A DNA stretch of 32,963 nt from Intoshia linei. Taxonomy: Eukaryota; Orthonectida; Rhopaluridae. The stretch spans positions 1-32,963 of the forward strand of contig LWCA01000306.1 of the NCBI GenBank assembly GCA_001642005.1, in the 5' to 3' direction. Position numbers and translations under genes: made by a program. Every line of letters starts with the position of its first letter. The stretch's first letter is position 1. Positions 30,501 through 32,963 of this stretch are shown in pieces. The notes under the pieces are model-generated. The model worked only from the letters and a program-made list of their open reading frames with translations, did not search any database and had not been told where the DNA came from.

Positions 30501-32130
30501 CTAAGTTTTAAAACCATTTTTCACAATAATAAGTTAAGTTATTTTGTATTATATTTTACAATTTAATTTTTAATTTTTACAAAATATATTACTAAAAAAT
30601 TTCGCGGGCCACACAATTTGATCTGGAGGGCCGCATGCCATCCGCGTGGCATGCCTTAGACCACTCTGATTTACAATATAAAAAAAATATTAAATTTAAA
30701 ACCACCTATACAAATTTAAGAAAAAATATAATAATTTTACCTTTACTACAATTTACTCTAATTTTTTGATTGATGGAAACATTTGAAGAAGAATAAATTG
30801 TATTTTTTTTAGAAATGTTTAGACTCTTTGATATATTCAAACTTTTTAAATTATATTTAGAACTTTTAAACGTATTTTGAGATATGAAATTTAGGGAATC
30901 ATTTGTATTGTAAATAAAATTTTGGGATTTTAAAAAATTTTTAATTTGATGTTTAAAATCTTTGAATCCAAATTCATTGTAACATCCTTCAAAATTCTGT
31001 GATTCCTTTACGGAATAATAAAAATCTTTTAAAATATATTCAATATCTTGGCGTTTTTGTAATTTATACATCTAAATAACCTCGAATTAGTATAAACCAG
31101 TGATTATTAATAGAACACTGCACGTGCCAAAATTGTCAGGTTCTTACCCATTACCCATTGTCAGGCTCTTTAGCTATACTTTAATCGAGTCAAATGGAGG
31201 AATGTTAAAAAAATTCCTGATTTGTAGTTTAGTGTTATAAATTTATATAATTATAAATTATTAATTAATAAGGTATTTTTCGAAAATTTCTTACAAATTT
31301 TACATATAATGTACAATGTATTTACAATTTTGTCATTTTTATGATACAGTATCAAAAATACTAAATATATTTCTCAGCACAATCGCTATTATAAGCTTAA
31401 AAAATGAAAAGTGTCTACAGATCCCTGCCAAGGAAAATTATAACGGTGGCTACATTTGAGTAATATAATCTTCTTACTGAAATAAATAATACATCCGGGA
31501 AAATGATGGCTCGATCATTTTAAAATTTGTTTCCATTGATCGATGATTATCGATCATGATTCATGACACTAATTAAAATTACTAATTAGTGATTACATTG
31601 TATATATTGGATAACAAAATATTGTTCATTTTTAAAAATTCCTTCCGAGCATAAAGCACATTTAACGCAAATTCCCATGTATTTTCAAAAGATCTCAAAG
31701 CATTCTGTTGATATTCATCAATTTCATACGATTCCATTAGAAAGGTATTTAAATTTTTTTGTAAAATTTTTAAACAGTGTTTTCTATATGATTCCTTTTT
31801 GGACTAATTAATTAACGGTTAAAATTTACATTTTATCTTAATATAATTATTCTACCTCAAATAAATTTATAAATTTGCTAAATCTTTCGATAGACCATTT
31901 TAGTGATTTTTTTGTATCGTAAAATTTCAGAAATGGAGGTTCAAATTGTTCAATTGTGCTAATTATTTTGTCATATTTCTAAAAGGGTAAATTTTATTTT
32001 TTCCATTAATATGTACTGATATCAGTATTACATTTATACATCATTGTTAACAAACCTCGTAGTATGAAATAATCATGCATTGATCCGGTGGTAACTGAAC
32101 AGAAATTTTATTACATTCAACGGGTTTCAT
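6385..32130 (-). CDS. Giant Ig/FN3 modular protein (whole split gene, about 2,734 aa)
   Basis: Reconstructed exons in transcript order: 32130-32056, 31978-31856, 31803-31597, 31071-30741, 28684-28567, 28408-28234, candidate 28046-28021, 27107-26932, 26396-24774, 22986-22514, 19726-17167, 16649-16374, 12634-11465, 11137-11012, 10002-9811, 9558-9268, 6789-6670, 6527-6385. They total 8,205 nt. Domain order is: helical N-terminus (1-140), Ig1 (about 240-332), Ig2 (370-457), Lys/Asn-rich spacer and unrecognised section to about 1110, charged repetitive region (about 1230-1650), FN3-1 (1905-2003), FN3-2 (2030-2120), FN3-3 (2350-2430), FN3-4 (2449-2545), FN3-5 (2556-2640), Cys-rich tail. Ig/FN3 arrays with long spacers suggest a titin-like or cytoskeletal/adhesion scaffold. 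No signal peptide, membrane segment or kinase domain is seen. Function is an inference, and the orthologue is unknown. Confidence 0.75.
6670..6789 (-). CDS. Ig/FN3 gene exon 16 (probable), Cys-rich tail part 1
   Basis: Thirty-nine whole codons, phase 1 in and out. It reads LMSLKDICKIIGKCQCIHDH, then IKSIVHLVYKFCP. Cys spacing is C-x5-C-x-C-x21-C, with several His. The acceptor ttcttttcgatatcAG and donor ccaa/GTAATT fit, and the phase matches exon 15. It is placed in this gene because of phase, strand and lack of another 5' partner, but 2.5 kb of repeat-filled sequence separates it from exon 15. It could belong to a separate small gene. Confidence 0.5.
7232..7554. mobile_element. hAT-type MITE (323 bp) with 8-bp target duplication
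   Basis: Ends are tagggcttccc and the inverse gggaagccctg. Flanks are GATTATAA (7224-7231) and GATTATAG (7555-7562), an 8-bp duplication with one change, as expected for hAT. Internal blocks cgcccactttttg and atcgcccagaggtgg extend the inverted ends. No coding region. Confidence 0.8.
7870..8510 (+). mobile_element. Helitron-like element, 5' portion
   Basis: Begins TCCTTACTTATATAATATGC after an A and runs through gtttgtgtgtgtt. Its sequence is the inverted equivalent of 15416-16194, including the block gttgatataaatacaaaattt. Similarity stops near 8510. The usual CTAG end is absent next to it. Confidence 0.55.
9097..9164 (-). CDS. Alternative terminal exon after FN3-5 (uncertain)
   Basis: Acceptor ttctaaatttAG at 9165-9166. 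In the phase required by exon 15 it reads EMYPNQRDVQHIIKNQIYL and four more residues, then TAA, with AATAAA about 30 nt further. If used, the gene ends here and exons 16-17 belong elsewhere. A different frame of the same stretch stays open to 9026 (NVPKSKRCTAHNQES ...) with three Cys, but needs a phase 2 donor that exon 15 does not offer. Confidence 0.25.
9268..9558 (-). CDS. Ig/FN3 gene exon 15, complete FN3-5
   Basis: Ninety-six whole codons, phase 1 in and out: a single-exon FN3 domain. It reads GYCAPPRGKATLSRIKKQLI, LCWNHPIFRYRQNIDRYVVE, VKANEKWKIVASISS, RPIEIRIFSENRRGRSAP. The PP lead-in, L-x-W-x-x-P, D-R-Y-x-V-E, W-x-x-V and I-R-x-x-x-x-N-x-x-G-x-S-x-P are the classic FN3 residues. It is the best preserved domain of the gene. 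Acceptor aattttAG; donor ttgg/GTAAAT. Confidence 0.88.
9811..10002 (-). CDS. Ig/FN3 gene exon 14, FN3-4 second half
   Basis: Sixty-three whole codons, phase 1 in and out. It reads DEKCVCLKSIYNKNKLRIDN then VEYKVEMIIIYKDKRISN, matching the L-x-I-x-x-L ... Y-x-V-x-V strands that finish FN3-4. The reading frame is open further upstream to 10105, but the acceptor gtattttAG at 10003-10004 is the one that agrees with phase 1 of exon 13; earlier AGs in the right position lead to a stop. Donor atag/GTAATT. Confidence 0.75.
10003..11011 (-). other. Intron 13
   Basis: Carries the 31-bp direct repeat pair. Otherwise A+T-rich without recognised content. Confidence 0.65.
10204..10365. repeat. 31-bp direct repeat pair in intron 13
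   Basis: Copies at 10204-10234 and 10335-10365 differ at one base (cagatcaattccgtcac versus cagatcatttccgtcac, then aattagcatgttat), 131 bp apart. The spacer holds complementary tttttaatcgtaaaaatcg-type sequence. Significance unknown. Confidence 0.65.
11012..11137 (-). CDS. Ig/FN3 gene exon 13, FN3-4 first half
   Basis: Forty-one whole codons, phase 1 in and out. It reads DSQFKINVVSIYNKTVYLTW, then DIEKLKNEKYFVFVRNDFKL. V-x-L-x-W followed by the Y-x-V-x-V strand is typical of FN3. Acceptor gtttgattttAG; donor aaag/GTAATT. Confidence 0.78.
11170..11424 (+). mobile_element. Helitron-like element, 3' portion
   Basis: Ends cctgtttgtacgtagtacaa, aacagtcaacCTAG, then T. The stem CTGTTTGTAC/GTACAAAACAG is a good hairpin about ten bases before CTAG. 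It corresponds to 14318-14570 and 5606-5860 on the other strand. It lies between exons 12 and 13, ending 41 bp from exon 12. Confidence 0.55.
11465..12634 (-). CDS. Ig/FN3 gene exon 12, FN3-2 end, linker and FN3-3
   Basis: 389 whole codons, phase 1 in and out. It begins VQTDSTNYSIYYRKLDEDWI, the Y-x-I-x-Y-R ... W core of an FN3 domain, then YLYRLEHYEIKFKILLKN, the L-x-x-Y-x-x-K-x-x-x-x-N of strands E-F. A roughly 220-residue Asn/Phe/Lys-rich linker follows. FN3-3 is HFRLSWDSHDLF, NEYMVYIKY, MKGIYYIKVSYG. The acceptor chosen is taatttAG at 12635-12636; a second AG further in gives the wrong phase and would remove the YxIxYR strand. Donor actg/GTATTA. Confidence 0.8.
12700..12900. repeat. Dispersed repeat, copy 1
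   Basis: Contains cttcaaaatctttaaaaatt twice (12774 and 12848). The same phrase and the preceding tttttaacattt recur at 24440-24490, so this is probably a degenerate interspersed repeat. Confidence 0.4.
12927..13190. mobile_element. Degenerate hAT-type element
   Basis: Left end caggggtatcaattgtgcgg. The interior (ttaattaattaaaactgtt, tgtgcccgcgtaat, ttccgcc) resembles 1560-1687. No target duplication found, so the right end is approximate. Confidence 0.4.
14108..14157. mobile_element. 50-bp hairpin insertion with perfect 8-bp duplication
   Basis: agcttgaattcttaacc and ggttaagaaccca are inverted. TGTACTAG flanks both sides exactly (14100-14107 and 14158-14165). This looks like a hAT element reduced to its ends. 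Confidence 0.5.
14318..16194 (-). mobile_element. Non-autonomous Helitron-like element, copy 2 (1,877 bp) in intron 11
   Basis: Minus-strand 5' end is TCCTAACTTATATAATATGC, preceded by A. The 3' end is a GTACGTAGTAC-type hairpin, then GCCAAGCTAG followed by T. Inside are the conserved blocks shared with copy 1 and the 7870 copy, a GT-rich run (16136-16160), a tandem repeat (14646-14920), and a segment with ggttcccaaattt that is also found at 5745 and 11275. No coding capacity recognised. Confidence 0.6.
14646..14920. repeat. Tandem repeat inside Helitron copy 2
   Basis: A 54-bp unit (14646-14699) is repeated at 14700, with cctaaaaattgtcataaata in each. A third, longer copy at 14818-14920 also repeats the downstream block ctattttgt...gtgatga...catatattcag seen at 14761-14800. 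Confidence 0.75.
16374..16649 (-). CDS. Ig/FN3 gene exon 11, FN3-1 end and FN3-2 start
   Basis: Phase 1 in and out, 91 whole codons. It reads EEKYQPCVERNFTFSMFPDI then VVSRIALIDSEK, which completes the E, F and G strands of FN3-1 begun in exon 10. It then starts FN3-2 with EPYVSFSSKTGRYCLSWKKP, where L-x-W-x-x-P is the strand B signature of FN3 domains. Acceptor tcaatttttAG; donor gaag/GTTTGT. The domain continues correctly into exon 12, which supports both junctions. Confidence 0.8.
16650..17166 (-). other. Intron 10
   Basis: 517 bp. FN3-1 is split by it. The phrase attagggtgttcac at 17065 recurs at 23120, otherwise nothing recognised. Confidence 0.7.
17167..19726 (-). CDS. Ig/FN3 gene exon 10, 853-codon charged repeat region and FN3-1 start
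   Basis: The longest exon (2,560 nt). It opens KYVSTHPEYWMGRENNESCW, a Cys/Trp/Tyr-containing segment without a recognised fold, then FEILILYYTILELKKV, which looks helical. From about exon residue 120 to 540 it is Lys, Asp, Glu, Asn and Ile-rich with loosely repeated short blocks (NDNENGG, IEKIGKIKQDEK, NNKNIDNNKDN, IENKEKLTDN), then an Asn/Tyr-rich stretch with LNNVYFKPNLNSNLNVYKN. Low Pro content makes it unlike a classical PEVK spring, but it is probably disordered. The last 51 residues start FN3-1: NLHLKWTYSP, then LKIQIYSQPNSTWSVLEI. Acceptor aaatttAG; donor ccag/GTTAAA, phase 1. Open antisense readings here reflect composition. Confidence 0.82.
19767..19840. mobile_element. hAT-type left end only
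   Basis: The sequence cactggttttcaacatttt followed by cgctacccccttctg and cgcgacccctcc is typical of the start of hAT-derived repeats. No partner end found. Confidence 0.35.
20040..20760. mobile_element. Degenerate hAT-type element
   Basis: Left end is cagtggttcttaaacttta followed by tatggaccac. A probable right end is gtgggccactttgagacc near 20740-20760. No clear target duplication, so the right boundary is approximate. Confidence 0.4.
20788..20871. repeat. 21-bp tandem repeat, four units
   Basis: Units are tattcttgttttgaagtttac, tattctcaatttgaaattt(gt), tattatcattttaaagttgg(t), tattcttattttgaaatt(aaa). All are 21 bp, so both strands show in-frame heptapeptide repeats that are not evidence of a gene. 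Confidence 0.7.
21036..21581. mobile_element. hAT-type element (546 bp) hosting a nested MITE
   Basis: Starts cactgatttttaa and ends ttgagaatcactg. Flanks ACTTAGAG (21028-21035) and ACTTAAAG (21582-21589) match at seven of eight. Subterminal blocks tagtgcgcgc and gcgcactatcg are inverted partners. Confidence 0.6.
21316..21439. mobile_element. Short hAT-type MITE (124 bp), nested
   Basis: Starts cagaggttcccaaccggtcg and ends aagttaagaaccatag. Flanks CTTTAAGA (21308-21315) and CTTTAAAA (21440-21447) match at seven of eight. It sits inside the 21036-21581 element. Confidence 0.65.
21942..22384. mobile_element. hAT-type MITE (443 bp) in intron 9
   Basis: Starts cagtggttgtcaaatggggcc and ends ttggccaccactg. 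Flanks ATTTAAGG (21934-21941) and ATTTAACG (22385-22392) match at seven of eight positions. Confidence 0.75.
22514..22986 (-). CDS. Ig/FN3 gene exon 9, unrecognised Cys-containing section
   Basis: 157 codons plus two bases, phase 1 in, phase 0 out. It begins DIENMNKKLNDNEFYIVTYF in frame with exon 8. Eight or more Cys are spread through it (YFCKSQ, TFCKLT, ENCFKI, TLCKSL, VMKCEIKTCSV, ELCTLK). Alternating hydrophobic stretches such as FAMIDVVIFYI suggest beta strands, so it may hold a very divergent Ig or FN3 domain. I do not recognise a family. Acceptor aattttAG; donor aag/GTATTT. Confidence 0.68.
23160..23903 (+). mobile_element. Internally deleted hAT element (744 bp) in intron 8
   Basis: Left end tagtgtgttcaactt; right end aagttgaacagacta, its inverse with one change. 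Flanks GTGATTAG (23152-23159) and GTGTTTAG (23904-23911) match at seven of eight. Subterminal agtacttag/aagtact motifs repeat at both ends. It carries the end of a hAT transposase. Confidence 0.8.
23392..23502 (+). pseudogene. hAT transposase C-terminal (dimerisation) relic
   Basis: A 36-codon open stretch ending in TAA reads SIPATSASFERLFSAVRLF, then RIRIKPELIETEF. The P-A-T-S-A-x-x-E-R-x-F-S motif and the later R-x-x-x-x-P-E block are the hallmark of the hAT family dimerisation region. Everything upstream of it is deleted, so it cannot encode an active enzyme. Confidence 0.8.
24142..24530. repeat. Dispersed repeat, copy 2, with hAT-like left end
   Basis: Starts cagtaattcccgattgggg, a hAT-like left end, followed by ggggtccgtgagattc. 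Later it contains gtcttcaaaatctttaaaaa, shared with 12700-12900. No right end or target duplication found. Confidence 0.35.
24774..26396 (-). CDS. Ig/FN3 gene exon 8, Ig domain 2 end and Lys/Asn-rich spacer
   Basis: A 1,623-nt exon. It starts by finishing Ig2: EINTLSFKNETCHMLHIDSV followed by RHLGIYKCSIKYG, the canonical L-x-I-x-x-V then G-x-Y-x-C motif of strands E and F. About 490 residues follow without a recognised fold: a Lys/Asn/Glu/Ile-rich spacer (for example ENEKIKNNQINKSDTKH) and then a more ordered part with PFFYLSLLDFGNFG and ITCHSFILSVG. The last 45 residues (ITPLININQLILPIKGTKFL) could open another Ig-like domain finished in exon 9. Phase 1 in and out; donor tatg/GTAACT. Confidence 0.8.
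26397..26931 (-). other. Intron 7
   Basis: 535 bp inside Ig2. AT-dinucleotide-rich near 26430-26490; nothing else recognised. Confidence 0.7.
26932..27107 (-). CDS. Ig/FN3 gene exon 7, Ig domain 2 (N-terminal half)
   Basis: Phase 2 in, phase 1 out; acceptor ttatttacttttAG. It reads ETSNQDLNKEVKKNF, then NLPSQEFVKLEEKLFLQLE and ETIWFLNDKLISRG. This is a good match to the start of an I-set Ig: a strand with V-x-L-x-E-x-L-x-L, then the core Trp in IWFLNDK. The Ser/Pro/Glu lead-in is typical of titin-like Ig repeats. The reading frame continues open upstream of the AG to 27247, but the acceptor and domain start argue that this part is intron. Confidence 0.75.
27671..28192. mobile_element. Possible hAT-type ends in intron 6
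   Basis: Left-like end cagtagttcttaagagtc at 27671 and right-like end ttgggaacccttg at 28192. The flanks (ATCTAAAT and TTCAATTA) do not match, so these may be two unrelated remnants. The candidate microexon lies between them. Confidence 0.3.
28021..28046 (-). CDS. Candidate 26-nt microexon resolving the exon 6/7 phase conflict
   Basis: Acceptor is tctggttttattgccAG, donor GTAAAATA. The 26 nt convert phase 0 to phase 2 and would add KNEKIILF plus two bases, keeping the frame open from exon 6 into exon 7. It makes the whole reconstructed CDS a multiple of three. The sequence lies in an intron that also carries hAT-like ends. Transcript data would be decisive. Confidence 0.3.
28234..28408 (-). 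CDS. Ig/FN3 gene exon 6, Ig domain 1 (C-terminal half)
   Basis: Completes GGA with the previous exon and reads GYTINEKESLMIIIKYH, then NDFNRYNIQFINKNKD and VVNVKY. These fit strands D-G of an Ig domain: L-x-I before the loop, then Y-x-I-x-x-x-N and an alternating G strand. The best donor is att/GTAATT at 28233, in phase 0. The next recognised exon needs phase 2, so either the 26-nt candidate at 28021-28046 is real or this donor is misplaced. Confidence 0.68.
28567..28684 (-). CDS. Ig/FN3 gene exon 5, Ig domain 1 (N-terminal half)
   Basis: Phase 1 in, phase 2 out. It reads DVSSLIEIEKGKDLKIELGA then ATEYEIQILKNDEILNHDG. This matches the A' to C strands of an I-set Ig domain: the E-x-G-x-x-L-x-I pattern, followed by a C strand with KNDEIL. 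The usual strand B Cys and strand C Trp are replaced (Ile/Leu and Ile), as happens in some titin-type Ig domains. The long intron upstream (28685-30740) splits the domain start. Confidence 0.72.
28685..30740 (-). other. Intron 4
   Basis: 2.1 kb. Contains an inverted repeat taattagta-ct-tactaatta (28940-28959) and the hAT right end at 30668. No coding sequence recognised. Confidence 0.65.
30589..30668. mobile_element. hAT-type right end
   Basis: cgcgggccacacaatttgat, ggagggccgcatgcc, then gccttagaccactctg. It is the inverse of a common CAGAGTGGTCTAAGGCATGCC-type start. No left end found in intron 4. Confidence 0.45.
30741..31071 (-). CDS. Ig/FN3 gene exon 4, helix end, linker and first Ig strand
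   Basis: 110 codons plus one base (phase 0 in, phase 1 out). It begins MYKLQKRQDIEYILKDFYY, which continues the helical region, then runs through a Ser/Asn/Lys-rich linker that holds LKSLNISKSLNISKK, a short internal duplication of SLNISK. It ends SINQKIRVNCSK, the first strand of Ig1. Acceptor is ggttattTAG; donor is aaag/GTAAAA. The ATG at the exon start is probably internal, because the upstream exons join in phase. Confidence 0.75.
31072..31596 (-). other. Intron 3
   Basis: 525 bp. Includes the perfect inverted repeat tgatcgat-gatt-atcgatca at 31537-31556. The acceptor for exon 4 is at 31072. Confidence 0.65.
31597..31803 (-). CDS. Ig/FN3 gene exon 3, spectrin-like helices
   Basis: Sixty-nine codons, phase 0 to phase 0, starting SKKESYRKHCLKILQKNLN and ending LLSNIYN at an aat/GTAATC donor. 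The segment RSFENTWEFALNVLYARKEF has the helix with a central Trp typical of spectrin-like repeats. With exons 2 and 4 it makes a predicted all-helical stretch of about 140 residues. The assignment to spectrin repeats rests on pattern only. Confidence 0.7.
31856..31978 (-). CDS. Ig/FN3 gene exon 2, helical N-terminal region
   Basis: Forty-one codons, phase 0 at both ends, with acceptor ccctttTAG and donor gag/GTAGAA. The reading KYDKIISTIEQFEPPFLKFY and SLKWSIERFSKFINLFE is amphipathic and helix-like, with an aromatic/leucine spacing reminiscent of spectrin-type three-helix repeats. No specific family is recognised. Confidence 0.7.
32056..32130 (-). CDS. Ig/FN3 gene exon 1 (start codon)
   Basis: Twenty-five codons starting MKPVECNKISVQLPPDQC and ending ISYYE at a gag/GTTTGT donor (phase 0). 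A TAA lies in the same frame about 24 nt upstream of the ATG, and only a weak AG lies between, so this ATG is the likely start. The start residues do not form a signal peptide, so the product is probably not secreted through the classical route. Confidence 0.65.
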
Positions 32131-32963
32131 GGAAAACTTTTTATGTATTTAATTGTGTATTTGTCTGATTAATTTAATATCAATCTTCAGTGAATTTTAA
32201 AATTGATCAAATTCAATGTATTTGATGGACACATTTGTACTTGGATTTATTTAGACTGTTTTAAATTTACATATCAATTACGTCTACTGTTTTTGTTTGA
32301 GCTGAAAGTTATATTTTCTCTGATTATGGATATTTAAGGCAGACAACCTATGTATATATTATTTGCATAATAATTTTTTAATTTCAATATAGTCATGAAT
32401 CATGATATATAATCATTGATGAATGTTCATTATAATTATGACTATTGATTTTAGATTTTTTTTTAAATATCTAGTCATTTTATGATAAAGAATGACGATT
32501 AATTTGTTTTATTTAAAATAATGAATTTATTTTCTTAAAAAATTAAATAATACGAAAAATTCTGTCGACATTTTAAATTAATCTCAATCTTCAATTTCTA
32601 AGTATAAATAATATTATTAATGTGCTAATGTAATATAAATAAACAATTTATATTACATACCCATTAAGCCCTAATGATTAGGAAGTGCACGTTTTTAAAG
32701 AACAAAAGAATTTTTTGCGTATAGGTGTTTTTTTGTGTGCTGACCACAAATAAGCAAAAATTAATGCGTTTAATTGAAATTTTCTGTCTATATTTTCAGG
32801 GTAGCCAACATTAATTATTCTTAATCCTGAGTTTTGAGCGAAGCGTGAAAATTTTTTGTGGGCCCTCTTTTACTTTGGGGTCTCTTTCTCAAAAAATAAC
32901 AGTTTACATACAATTTTTATTGCAAATTTCAAAATGAATACTTTAAATTTTTCATAACAAATA
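32131..32963. other. Upstream region of the Ig/FN3 gene
   Basis: Expected to hold the 5' UTR and promoter, but no clear promoter element can be singled out in such A+T-rich DNA. The part 32800-32900 (gagcgaagcgtgaa, tgtgggccctcttt) looks repeat-derived. A further upstream non-coding exon cannot be excluded. Confidence 0.4.

Noticed and set aside
1-32963. CRISPR array, bacterial operon or prophage
   Set aside because: No regularly spaced repeats with unique spacers, no Shine-Dalgarno spaced genes; the genes are split by spliceosomal introns.

Overview
The window is very A+T-rich animal nuclear DNA. The evidence for a eukaryote is split coding exons with GT...AG introns and pyrimidine-rich acceptors, AATAAA signals just after stop codons, and many degenerate DNA transposons (hAT-type and Helitron-type). 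Nothing bacterial or viral was seen. The species cannot be named. The start of one repeat (TCCTTACTTATATAATATG, then a GT-rich run) resembles a repeat type common in arthropods, so an arthropod is possible but unproven.

Two genes can be supported, both on the minus strand. (1) At 2085-2910 lie the last two exons of a CTD small phosphatase-like protein, closest to the CTDSPL2 group of the HAD superfamily. The 5' part was not found. (2) One large split gene runs from an ATG at 32130 down to a TGA at 6385-6387. I reconstructed 17 exons, plus one candidate 26-nt microexon, from splice sites and reading phase. The product is about 2,730 residues. It has an N-terminal helical region, two Ig domains, a long Lys/Asn/Glu/Ile-rich spacer, a divergent middle section, an 853-codon exon that is mostly charged and repetitive, five fibronectin type III domains, and a short Cys-rich tail. 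Ig and FN3 domains with long charged spacers recall titin/twitchin/obscurin-like proteins, but orthology is not shown.

Region by region: 1-2060 is intergenic with a 671-bp Helitron-like element and tandem repeats. 2061-2910 holds the phosphatase exons. 2911-6376 is intergenic with Helitron fragments and a GATC-rich inverted-repeat element. 6377-32130 is the Ig/FN3 gene. Its introns carry a 323-bp hAT MITE with target duplications, a second Helitron-like element of 1.88 kb, and a cluster of hAT elements at 19.7-23.9 kb that includes a transposase C-terminal relic. 32131-32963 is upstream sequence.

Limits: exon boundaries are inferred by eye. The joins are strongest where an Ig or FN3 domain is completed across the intron (7-8, 10-11, 11-12, 13-14). 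They are weakest at exon 6 to 7 (phase conflict) and exon 15 to 16 (two possible 3' ends).
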